The notes under the pieces are model-generated. The model ran no database searches. It had not been told where the DNA came from and saw nothing but the letters and a program-made list of their open reading frames with translations. Position numbers and translations under genes: made by a program. DNA of 64,000 nt, taken from assembly GCF_040115645.1 (NCBI RefSeq), contig NC_089541.1, forward strand, positions 3,286,001-3,350,000, given 5' to 3'. This DNA comes from Euwallacea fornicatus. Lineage: Eukaryota; Arthropoda; Insecta; Coleoptera; Curculionidae. Within the stretch, counting starts at the first letter, position 1. Each line of letters begins with the position of its first letter. Positions 1 to 11,800 of the stretch are shown here, one piece after another.

Positions 1-502
1 TGCTATGTCTCTCATTAAATTCCGAAATTGCAACTTTTTTGTGTCGAAATCAGAGGCGTAGAGTTCGAAATTCACTGATCCTCAAGAGAAAATTTCGAGT
101 ATTTGAGTGCGACGTATTTCGACACTGATTTTTATAAAGAATGACAGGTTTTTGCCTTCTATCAAAGCTAGAAAATTCACAATTTAGATATGTTAAAATC
201 AGTGGCGGGACACACCGAAGTTGCAAAATAATAATTATCCCAACTTCTGTAATCTTGGCAGAATTTTCAGATGTTTGCTCGTTTCAAACAGATTTCATTT
301 TTGTACGGAAGAGCCTAATCGAAACTCGATCATACTCCAATTGCTATAAACCAGATACATAATAGTCCAGAAAGTCTAACGCAATCACTGCACAAGGTGT
401 TTCTCAAGTACGGTTCGCAATTTCAGAATAAAATTTCTTATAGTATCTATGTGGCCTGAAACGCTTATATGTCGTAATACAGGGGGTAAAATTTAAAAAT
501 AT

Positions 503-1527
503 GTACAGAGTGTCTCTAAAAGGTCCGTGCAAAATCCTACCACATATTTCTGAGGAGGAAACATGATGATTTTGATCCAATTTACATTGGTCCGAAAGTG
601 TAAGGTTTTAAAAGTAGCGGACGACAAAGTAATAATAAAAAAAGAGAAAAAAATTAATTGCTCCGTTTGTACTGATACAATCTAAACAAAATGGCGCATC
701 GGGGGGTTTTTAGGAGCGCGCAATCAGAATCCATTTACATTTTCGAAGCATATTTTAAAGGACGTCGTCAGCGCTACGTGAATTCGGTTTAAAACGACAT
801 AACTTTTTTTAGCATTCGATATAAAATTTATTCATGACTAAATTTGTGTTTTCCTACATGTTTTACGAAAGAAAAGTATCTTGGTACAAACCCCTACGGG
901 TATTCCATATTGAGATATTTGAAGTTTAAAGTTCGCTGCATTTCATTATAAATAACTTTAAAGTAAATTTGTAGTGTGGCAAAATACTTAAATATTAAAA
1001 AATGATATAATCAAATGAAACATGAATATTTGAAAAATAATAAGAATTACATATTTATTGAATATTTTGATTTTTTTCGTTTCAATCGTACGAATAAATA
1101 TGCACTTCATAGTTAATTTTCAAGACATTCCCCTAGAGAATTGTTCCAAGGCGTCTTTTTTTCATAGAACTTGTAGGTAAACATAAATTTAGGTATAAAT
1201 AAAATTTATACCTGGCAATAAAATAGTTATGCCCCCTTAAAGAGAGTTTGCCTAGTGCTGGCGTTACTCTATCGAACTCTTATCGAAAAAGTAGGCGGGA
1301 TATGGTTTCTCGCCCCTAAAACCGCTCGATGCGACATTTTGTTCAAATTGTACAATTAAAAACGGAGTAATTAATTTGTTCTTTTTTCTAATTCTCACTT
1401 TGACATCTTGTATTCTGTAAACCGTCCATATTTGGACTAAGGTAAATAAGGTTAAATCGTTATATTGTCGCCTCAGAAATCTATGATAGAATTTCGTACA
1501 GACCTTTTAGAGACATCCTGCATATTG
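503..1527. mobile_element. Nested inverted-repeat element (inner), about 215-bp arms
   Basis: The left arm at about 503-715 and the right arm at about 1312-1527 are inverted copies. Both start GTGTCTCTAAAAGGTC or ATGTCTCTAAAAGGTC and share TTTCTGAGG, AATTAATT, CTCCGTTT, ACAAAATG and CGCATCG. The 600-bp centre is AT-rich with no recognisable ORF. Long arms plus the GTGTCTC-type end suggest a non-autonomous DNA transposon inserted into the outer element. Confidence 0.75.
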
Positions 1528-1645
1528 TCATTTGAAATAAATATGGAACAGACAATGCTAGGTTTTAAAAATTCTTTATTTACTGCAAGTAAGCAAAGAG
1601 ATGCATTTTTACTCTAAAGTCGATTTCCATCTGCCGCCAATGGAT

Positions 1646-1806
1646 TTTTTAACATTTTTATTATTTTCGAAATCTAACATTTCACAACAAAAAAGACCTC
1701 TTGCTTTTATTTTATAAAATTATTAATCTATCTAAATTAAATAACCTTTTTTGTTGTAAAATGTTCCAAGAGTTCGAAAATAATAAAAATGTCAAACAAT
1801 TTTTTA
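1646..1806. repeat. Internal palindrome
   Basis: The segments 1646-1695 and 1747-1806 are inverted copies (aacatttttattattttcga against tcgaaaataataaaaatgt, and caacaaaaaa against ttttttgttg). It lies within the right part of the outer element. Confidence 0.7.
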
Positions 1807-2060
1807 GCGATCTAAATTTTGACTTTATTCTGAAAATGCAGTTCTTTATCAACGTAAAATAACTGTAAAATTTTAAGTATCTTCCACAGAAGGTTCCAAT
1901 TTTATGTCAAACAATAATATGTATGTGTTTTAAAATTTTTAATACCCTGTATCTCGGAATCCAAGCGTTTAAGACCAAATGTTCATAGGTGGTTTTTTTC
2001 TTTAAATAACGTAAGAAATTGTATTCTGAAGTTATGTACCGTACTTAGGAGACATCCTGA

Positions 2061-5000
2061 CAAACTGATGGGTTCTTAATACGAACTTTCCAATATCTCT
2101 CATTTACAATTCTTATTTTGTCATATCTCATTACTCGCAGACGTGCTTCGGTACTGGTTTTTGTAGAGAACAGCTGCTGTATGTCTTTTATCACAACCCA
2201 AAAAATGACACTTTAATTATCGTAAAATTAAAGGCGCACCTGACCAAAATCCTTACTAAATAAAAAATTCTATGCAGGATTTTTCGATTAACTTTTAAGT
2301 AGATTTGAAGAAGTCCGCCTTTGATTTTGAGCGATTTTTATCTTGAATAATTGAAATTATAGCTGTTTTGGCACCATTTTAATATATTTATTTTCTGAAA
2401 AGATATAACTTGATGCTTTCCGGAAAGAATCAGAGAAAATATTTGGAGCTTAAAGGAAATATAACAATAACAATACGGACAGAAATTTAGCTATTTGATA
2501 ACAGAAATAAAAAAGAAGAAAAATATGAAATAAAAAATAATAAAAATTTACACTAAAAATATGTTTGATTTTAACTTTCAAAATACTGAATTCCTCATTT
2601 CAAGATGGTAATCCCATTGAACCTCTTCAGCGGCATCCCTTTTCAAATACTTATTCTATTACTCTTTTGATCTTAGCGATTCAAAATTGAACCAGATTAA
2701 ATGGAGGCGGAACCACACCACTGTATCGGCATTAGATTAAATTGAATGAAACCCGGGTTGTCTCACATTGTCCCATTGTGGGTGCAATTTTCCATGTGGT
2801 TCCCTGATGCCGCCAATAAAATATTTATATACAGGGCTCCCCCTATACCTACACAGCCTTTACATTGGCCAAAGGGCTTGAATTACACCACTTAGGGATC
2901 TAATTACGTTGCATTCGAAATTGAATAGGTAAAGGATGTTAAAACACCATTGAGAGTGTGATGGAAGGAAGTTTGAGAATTATTTCGAAATCATATGCGT
3001 AGGTAGCGGGAATTTGAAATTCAGAAATTGGCCCTCGTCATTTACACCATGTCAACATGTCAGCTTTCCCGTCACCAAAATTCCGTCTTTGTTATGTTAT
3101 TTTGAACCCCTATGAATGCTTTATTTGCCATCACCTTTGCTTTAAACCCGAGTGTTAAATGCATTTTTTTATATTTTTTTCTAGGCTCTATAATCGGATT
3201 AGAGACCCACATTAAAACCTAATTGAAACATTTATTCCGATCGGCTGGTCTTGTGAGTGTCACTCGAGCCACAATGGCAAAACCACACGTATTTTTGCGT
3301 TCAAGTCTTTATGCTGAGCAAACCGAATGAAAAATTTTAAGTACCCCAGGAAAGTGGAAGTTAGGCCAGGCAGAATGATGTTTTGTTAGGGTTTTACATA
3401 CATACACTTCCCCTTTCGTATTTATACCAACGTTTTTGTGATCTTCAAAATACAGTTTTTTGAGCTACAGTAATTTCACAGAAATCCATTGCTGGGAAAT
3501 CGGCCATCTCAATTGTTTTCAACGACCCATTTTTGACCATTTCCAGGACACTTTTATTGGTTTATTACCCCGTCACAAAGGCGAAGTACCACATTTTGGT
3601 TTTAGAATAATGGCTGAATGTAGTCATGGAAGCATTTATTGGCCGGTATAAATAACTTTAAATAGAAATCGTCTATATCTGTGTTAAAAATGTTATGTCA
3701 GATGGATGTTTGAAAAGCCACACATCTCCGGAACCAGGGATTAAACTTGAGAAAACACCAATAAATTTGTTTATCCTCAGACCTATAATCCCATTGCTGT
3801 CGCCAGACTTACATGAAACATCTGGGGATTATCAAAAGTATATCACAGATAACGTTACCTCAAATGTAATTTATTTGCATTTTACAAACTTGTTCAACTA
3901 GTTTAAAATTTAATAAAGTCAATAACAAATAATATATTAAGCGCATATAAGAAAGTGTATGTTTACTAGTATTTGCTTGGAGTATTGAGTCGTTCTACAG
4001 ATACATACAGAGGCCAATTTTCAATCACAAAGTGCTTTTTAAAACAGTTTTAAAATTTGACATTAAAGAAGCAAACTGAAACTTAATAATAATTAACAAA
4101 CGAAACAAGAATAATAATTGACAGATGTAGAATTAGGTACTTACAAAGATGCAAAAGTATACGGAGGCTGTAATTTAATAATGTAAGTTTTTTAATTTTC
4201 TTAATTGTCTATAAGTAATTGCGATAATTGCTACATTCTTTATGATATAAAAATATGGGCTTTATTATACAATATTCAAGGCCCTAACATAATTTTGAGG
4301 ATAGCAAGGAAAAGGGTTTAAGAATAGTGTGTGTTTGTAAAATATTTTAACTAACGGTATTGCATAGTCATAGGGACTGACTAAATGAAAAGGTGACAAG
4401 ATGTTTAAGTTTTATGGAATCGCTCTGTATATGATATGACCGAGAGCAAATTTTTGTTAGAAGATACTTTGTTATTTTTGAAAAGAGTTTGAGGAAGTGT
4501 ACGATTTCTCACACCCTTTAAAAACTTGAAAGCGCTGACTTCGTGACTGAAAACACCCAGTTTTTCTGCCACGAAGCTTTTTTACGATCTCCCCCTGAAA
4601 ACTAAAACTTTTTAAATGGAATATTCAATATTTCATTAAACAAATGATGATATTATAATTAAATTTTTTCTATATTCAACTGCAAAAGTTCAGGAGTTTT
4701 TCCCTCTTGAAGCTTTCTTGCGATATCCTCCTGAAAACTCGTTTTTTTTTTCATGAAACACTCAGTATTTTATTTAACAGGCAAATTATACTATTCATTG
4801 GGAGTAGTTTAATAAAATATATTCAAGCTTAAAAGTTCCGGAACTTTTCAAGCGGCTAGTGAAAGTGAGCTTTTTGAGTGATTTCTTGAAGCTTCTTCGC
4901 GGTTTCCGTGAAAACTTAAGTTTTTTGAATGGAACTGCCAGTACTGTATCAGACTGGCAAACACCGCTGTATCCTAATGAAATTAGTTTAAAATTTTCAA

Positions 5001-5421
5001 AAACATCTTGCCTCCATTGCCTACCCAAAAACACACATCCAGGCACGCATTTGCATTATTTTACAAACAGTCTTCAATCATAGAAAGAAGACCTAAAAAT
5101 GCATCTAAAATTGCTTTTTCGTTATTACTTTTATCGACTACATTTTGATCGTTTCAGTATGTCTAACTCTATAGTTTGAAAAAGCTACTTAAATCACTAA
5201 AAAGTAGTTGAAATTCATATTATTATGTACTTTCATCATGTATCGTAGAATAATACGGACTATTCAGAGCTTGTCAATTGTTGTCTTAGGACTATGTACT
5301 CTTATATGACTATGTTTAGTATTCCTTTTAATTTGTTCAATGAGAGCCGTTATGTTGAAAAGAAGGTACCTACACAGTGTCCTAATAAAACATCTGCCTA
5401 CATTTCTAGCCAAAACCAACT
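2061..5421. other. No gene recognised
   Basis: AT-rich sequence downstream of eag. Short ORFs such as 3460-3651, 3695-3901 and 5294-5518 show no motif, no family resemblance and no splice-supported continuation. Opposing ORFs at 4795-5083 overlap on both strands and look like chance. Confidence 0.5.
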
Positions 5422-5427
5422 TTTATT
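5422..5427 (-). terminator. Candidate poly(A) signal of eag
   Basis: AATAAA on the minus strand, about 260 nt downstream of the eag stop codon. It is the first canonical hexamer noted there. The 3' UTR would be 5687 to about 5400. Further AATAAA motifs are common in this AT-rich DNA, so longer UTRs are possible. Confidence 0.45.
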
Positions 5428-5687
5428 GGGACACCTTGTGGGAAGTATTAAACTTACTAAAAGGCGTCTCTGTATCAAGCTTTTTTTACCTAAAATATAC
5501 AAACAAAATCTGAATTGAAAGGCACAAAAATTCGAAAATTTTAAAAACCTCTTCACATTGCATATAAAGCTGACGCCCCAAAAGGTCCGCTTGCTTATAG
5601 ATTTAAAAAATTCTCTAATAAAACCAAATCATCCAAAAAGATGTACAATTAGAAAAACTTTAAACCTAAGAAGAAGATCGACGATCG

Positions 5688-5810
5688 TTAAAGAAATTCC
5701 TTGGGCTTTCTTGAGGACGGGGTCAGGACCGGATCTTGGTGCAACATCTTTGTTGTCTCTGTAGGGCTCGAACTATCCGGAGTCGTCACTTTTCCAGTGG
5801 GTGTAGGAAT
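5688..5810 (-). CDS. eag: eag exon 15: C terminus and stop
   Basis: 41 codons including the TAA. After acceptor ggatatctag the frame reads IPTPTGKVTTPDSSSPTETT and then KMLHQDPVLTPSSRKPKEFL. The ending K-E-F-L resembles the fly's K-L-D-F-L. The 52-bp upstream intron matches the gene's other small introns. Confidence 0.85.
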   Translation of the reverse strand: MPTPTGKVTTPDSSSPTETTKMLHQDPVLTPSSRKPKEFL

Positions 5811-8800
5811 CTAGATATCCAGAGAACATAGTACTTTATGCTAACTACAAGAAAATACCTACTTGCGGAGCTGTAGATTTTATCCTGGTTTTCGATCTCC
5901 TCTTTTTCAATATCACCGATCCAAGACCGGTCCCTTCGGAACCCCCAGGTTTACCCATCAGATCCGTAGGTCTCTCCAAGGGGGCTCCGCTTGTGGAAGA
6001 CTTCTTTACGGTATCAGCAGAATCAGTCGGTGACTGAGAGCTGGAGCTTGTTTCTGGACTGAGTCTTCTAAGGATTTCTGTCATCATTTCCTCCATACGA
6101 TTCATTTTTTGGTTCATTTTCTGGATTTCTAGTTTGACGTCCACCTTTATGATATGTAAAAATGGAATACATAGGGTGTCCGCAAAGAACATCGAAATAT
6201 TTTTGGCGCCAATTCTACAGATTAAAATGATAAAAAAGTTCTTATAAACATATTCCAAAAATTACCTCTTAAAGGTGCTAGAACCCTTTAAAGGGAAACT
6301 CTAAACATGTTTTTTTCGCAATATTTTCAAAATAGTTTATGCTAAAATTATGAAATTCGGTATAGTTTAACAACTTGGAATGGGAAAACTTTTCCTATGT
6401 TAATAATTTCAGATTTCAATCAGGTGGCGTCATATAGAGGAGCGCTGCGACATAAATATTCCCTAACTTTTTTTTTGTTTGTAACAAATTGCTGGACCAC
6501 AAATATTTAAAGTAAAAAAGGTCCCCTTAATTCATCTCATTAAGAATCAGAAAAATCAGTTTTTATAAACCGATACACGATTACGTGGACAACTTAATGA
6601 ACATAGTAGGCATCCTTGCAATCGCAATATTTTTTTATTAGTCAGTAACAATAAGGCTAGTATTATTAAGCATTTATCACTAATTTATAACAAATGTTGA
6701 AAAAGGCATATAAAAACAACTTCGAATTCGTTTAAAAAATATCACAAAAAAATTATGTTCAGAGCTTCTCTTTTAAAGAATGGCAGCCCCTTTAGTAAGT
6801 AATTGATGGGATATGTTTATAAAATTTTTTTCTATTATTTTAATTTTTAGAATCACCATCTAAATTATTTGACGTTATTTTCAGATACTCTATAGATAAA
6901 ATAAAAATGAGAAATAAATATTTTGAGATTAAGGTTTCTTCATTATATGGTGAAGGAACGTTTTTTCTTAATACATTGCATTGATATTTTGATATTTTTA
7001 TTGTCGATATTATAAGAACTAGTGATTAAATTGTACTCCAAATTATTAACGAGTTGCATCTGCCTAAATTATGTTGCAAATCTCTCTGAGCGTATAATCA
7101 GACATTTAGGGTTCTATTTTTGATATTTTGAAAGTACCTTCAAATCAATGCATTAAAGCCTACCTATTACTGTGATGATATTAATGAAATAATGTAGGAT
7201 ATATTTTTTAATAACCATAGAAAGAGATGAACCGTAAACTTAGGATATTGATTAGGTGAATTTTTTTTAATAATCTCGTTCTGCAAGTGATTATTGTCGA
7301 TATTGAGACTTTTTTTTGTTTCTTGATTTGGTGGTGAAGGGAAAATTTCACTTTCAAGAATGAACGGAACAATTCAATTAAAAATTATACTAAGTTAATC
7401 ATGTTAATATGCTCTGTTTTTCTATACAGGGTGTTCCAAACCAAAAAATAATTCCTTTAACCATAAAAAGTATGTTTAAATATAAAATGCTTCGTTATTG
7501 AATATAGTCAACGTTTATTCTTATTTTTCGATGTGAATGTGACTAAAACATGGCTGTTTACTTTCGGGAAACCCCGTATCTATTAGTGCTTTTGTTACAT
7601 ATTTTTTTAGATGCTAAAACATTTTGGTAACTTTTGATCATAGATGTTTCAAGATGATATTTCACCAAAAACTGTAGCGAATTGTTCCGCTTCAAGATCT
7701 TAAAAGGTCGCTATTCATCGGTATTGCGATATCTTTTTAAGTTCCGAGAACTTGATATTCCAGTGTCTGTGCTCCATAATTTGAATGTGCATATAAGAAA
7801 AAGCCTCAAAATCTATTGTTATATGAGAAAGAAAAGAAATAAATGAGATGAAGATGAAATATAAGAAACAACTTGCAAACTTTTAGTGTTGTTTTTTATT
7901 TCTGGATATAAAGGCGAAGGATAAGTATTGAAACTCTATAATTTTTCAGTTCTGGTCCTCAATGCATCAAAAATTAATAGATTTGCATTAAAATGATACG
8001 TAAGCACTTCATATTGACAAACTCTATCTGCTCATGTCAGCAACATTGCAGTATCTCGTTGAATAACTTTAATTCTTCTATTTTCTATAAGTTCCTGGGC
8101 TCTCAAATGAGCTCAAAACTCATCTAAATTTTACAGAAACTATATTTAGAGACGTGATTTCACAATTACATTACTATAGAAATCGTATGTTGAGATATAT
8201 ATATATATATTTAGTAAATTACACTTACCTTGAAATCCATAAGGTTGGTCAACAATTCCTTATATTCTACTGGAGCGATGGGATCAGGGACGGCCGTTTG
8301 ATACATTGAAGCTGTCGATGGGTCTCTGAGACCACAGTCATAGCTCTGCATTTTCCTCAAAGATAAATTCCGAGGCTGTTCCACTTCTACCATTTCATCT
8401 ATGGTATCCTGCCTTGTTATTGCTGTACAAAGAGAATAGTTTATTCATGAACGTTTTCTTTTTAGAGTTACCTGGACTGGATGTGGCAGAAACCTTCTGC
8501 AACTTAGGAAAGATTTTATTGCCAGATCCTGGCGTGGGCTGACTTCCGGAGCTGCCAGAAGATGAAGAACTAGGCCTGTCTTTCGGATCTTTAGCGCTGA
8601 GGCTTCTTTGGAAAGCTGTGCCTGTTTGATTTGATGTTTCTGAGCCGGAATCTAGACTTGCAGAGCCTAGGAGCCGACTCCACTTGCTACCTCTTACTAG
8701 ATTAATAGTATTTAATAATTAGTGCGTCTAAAGTGAATGAAAATCACCTACCTGAAGGAGGTCTGGAAATACTAGTTTTAACCCCCCCACCACTACTATC

Positions 8801-11800
8801 ATCCTTCTCTGCTACTGAGGAGAGTTTGGCTGTGGACACAACCCTGGTGATCTTCTCTCCAGTATCATCACTCCCCTTCTCCAGATCGCTTTGGCTGGTA
8901 GCAGCTGCGGCTGCAGCTTGACTGCGATCTCTTCGGAATTTCGAGAAAATTTTTCTTACCAAATGGTCTTGATTTTGATCCAGTTGAGGCTCGTTTTTCC
9001 TCCTCTCTGCCAACTCTTTTTCTCTTTTTACATCAGCTACCTTACGGAATATTAGGCGATGTCTCAGGTTGTATGTGAGGATAAGGTTTCTGGCGAAACT
9101 ATTGGCGAAAGCCTGGTAAAAGTCTAATACTTCTAGTAGTTTATCTCTCTTAATCGTATGTAGATCACAGTAAGTAAGGGCACGCACGTTGGCTGCAGAT
9201 TGCCCCACAGCGTTGTCTTTCCAGAATGAGTCTCCAAAGACATCCCCTTTGCCTATTTTCGGGAAATTCAGTACCTATCTAAGTTTGTTACTTAAACAGT
9301 CCTCACCTAAAATGGCCACGACTTCATCATCTTGAATCACCTCTAAAGACCCAGTAACAATAAAACATAAAGAATCGATTGATTCTCCAGTGTGATACAA
9401 CAAATCTCCGGGAGCCGAATGGGACATTGTAAAATGCATTGCTAAAGCTCGAAGACACCCATCAGAAGCCAGTCTAAAGGCTGGGTGTTCATTGAATACT
9501 TTCCTGTTCAAATGAACACATATGTCCGCTTTCATGTCCTTAGGGCAAAAATTCAGGACCTTGTCCTGGTCCAGGCCTTTGGTCATAGCCCAAGTAGACA
9601 CCACATAGTCCATAACTCTTTCTGATAGCGCTTTGGGGACTTCATGGAGCTTCATAAATTCTCTAACATTGTTCAGCATGTCGTGGTACTTCGCTGTTGC
9701 TGAGGTCATTTGCTGGATTATAGTTGTTACATGACCGAAGATTGTAGCATAGAGGAGGGCTGGAAAAATTGGATTTTGTTAAGGGGATGACTCGGCGAGT
9801 TGTTAAAAATGTATAACAGGGCAGAGGAAATTGGTGCAAGCTCTTGGGAATGTTTTGATTACCATTTTTCCATGGAATGGATTAATATGGTAAAAAGGCC
9901 ACGTTTCGTTACTACTCCATTTTCCGACATATCTCCATTTAATGTAATGGAGATGACGAAGTTTTATTGGTTGCTGATATTATGTCACAGATAATGCGTA
10001 ATTTTGAAAAGGCCACAAATTGCATTTCTAGAACTTCAGTGTTTTTTTAAAGATTTGAGTATGAACGCAAATTTTCCTGCTTTTTAAATTTTGTCAATTT
10101 TTTTATTTTGAAAGCTGATATCTCAGAAATCCCTGGAGCAATGACCTTGAACTATATTTTTAATTATTCTACTCATTGTGCTCTATAAGTTTACACGAAC
10201 CTGGTTGTCATTTCACTTTTTGTTCCTAAGATTTTAATTAAAATATCTCAATAGTCCTTACCCGCAATAATCATCATGCAAATAGTAAAAATCCTCTCAT
10301 TATCGGTCTCAGCAGCTACGTTGCCAAACCCCACGGAAGTCATACAGGTCATGGTGAAATAAAGAGCAGTGACATACATGGTCTTCCTGGATGGTCCATT
10401 GATTAGTTCTGGAGTGCTGGAAAATCCAACGAAAAATAATGTCCAGAAATGGGTTTGAAACTCGCCGAATATTGTTAGAATTTAATTACATCCAGAATAT
10501 GCAAAAAACGAAATTCTTCAGGACGATTAGAGCTAAAGCAGCTTCCTATCTCTACACCCTAATTTATGGTATTAATCGGAAAGAGCTAGAGAAGTTTTCT
10601 CTTAAATCAAATGGAGAATTAGCCAAAAAGTTTCCGAAATTGGAAATCTATATGCGACTGTTTCCTGGAAATAATATCTCGATGGAAAAATAAATACGAA
10701 GCTAACCCAAAATATTTCATTTTACGTTGCCAAAAGGTTCGATTAATTATCCAGGTAACCCCCTTAATTCCTATATACAATAAAGCTAGAACCTTTTAGC
10801 TTTGAATTAACCAAATGAAATACAGAAGTGGATTTCATTTCTGGAAGTGGGCAATACCTGGAGTCATTGGGCCACACATAGGAATAGGGACTTTGAGTAA
10901 TGTTGGCAAGCTTCCAGAGCCAACTGTATTGGACCCCATTGTCTGCGTCGGATCGCCCAATTGAGTACCAAATACAGGCAAGCCAATGAGCCACCTATAA
11001 CAAAGAAAAAGAACAAATTTCGTATTTTAGATCAATAGGCAAAGCTACAAGTTTTTCCCTCCTATGAATCATCATAAAAACACTTTTAGTAAGACATGTA
11101 TCATTGCTTATGGAAGCCCTAAGTGTCTCCTTAGGGGTCCTAAAAAACCCTTTCACTTCTCAATATATAGAAAATAGTCTGAGAGCTTACCAGCATATAA
11201 AAACAGAGCAGGAGAATCAGCATGGCAGCCCCATATTCCAGATATCGATCCAGCTTCCGGACTACTCTTCCTAATCGTAATAGTCTCACTACTTTTAAAG
11301 CACTGAATAAACTTCCAATTCCCTGCAAAAGGAGCCGTTATGAACGAATAACTCACCAAGTAAACAGTCTCATCTTAATGAATAATTTGCGTTCATACTT
11401 TGCTGCAATCTTTGACATGCAGCAGGTCCCGCAGTTTCCAACTTTGCCTAAGATTCATCCGTTTGTGAAACTTTCCTAACTTAATACACATTGTCAGGCA
11501 CCCTCGTAAAATCTTCGAGTTTATAACTCGCTCGAGAATTTGCCAAATCGTATAAAATAGCCCTAGTTTGAATAGTTGAAGTTCTCCATGAGGAAGAAGG
11601 GATTCTGCATCAGATTGTGGAAATAAGAAACTCTGTAGAACTTGCTGCTATGAACCTATAAAAACACAACAAACTGCAGACCATTTTCAAATCACTGTTC
11701 GAGGCGAGTTCTAGTTAGTAAAATATCCAGGAAATGCTTCCAGCCCCTATTAAGGTCAGCTCAGGTTACTAGAAAACCCCCAGAAATATTTGGATAATGC

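Larger units (their letters stand above)
390..2060. mobile_element. Non-autonomous inverted-repeat element (outer)
   Basis: Sequence at about 390-500 recurs inverted at about 1925-2060. Shared words include AAGTACGGT, TTCAGAATA, AATTTCTTA, CTATG and ATACAGGG, in the same order from the ends. The left end reads aaggtgtttctcaagtacgg; the right end reads aggatgtctcctaagtacgg on the other strand. This is typical of a MITE or foldback element. A second element lies inside it. Confidence 0.65.

Noticed and set aside
4795..5083. Overlapping ORFs on both strands
   Set aside because: Neither shows a motif; symmetric opposing ORFs in AT-rich DNA are expected by chance.
5680..5812. Apparent second copy of the exon-14 end (similar GGTCCTGA/GGACCGG words)
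   Set aside because: Read in the phase left by exon 14 it gives a continuous 40-residue frame with an acceptor and a fly-like C terminus, so it is the terminal exon and not a duplicate.
11357..11447. Possible cassette exon in the S3-S4 intron (acceptor atcttag, donor gtgagt), where human EAG1 has its 'b' insert
   Set aside because: It is 91 nt, not a multiple of three, and has an in-frame stop in phase 0.
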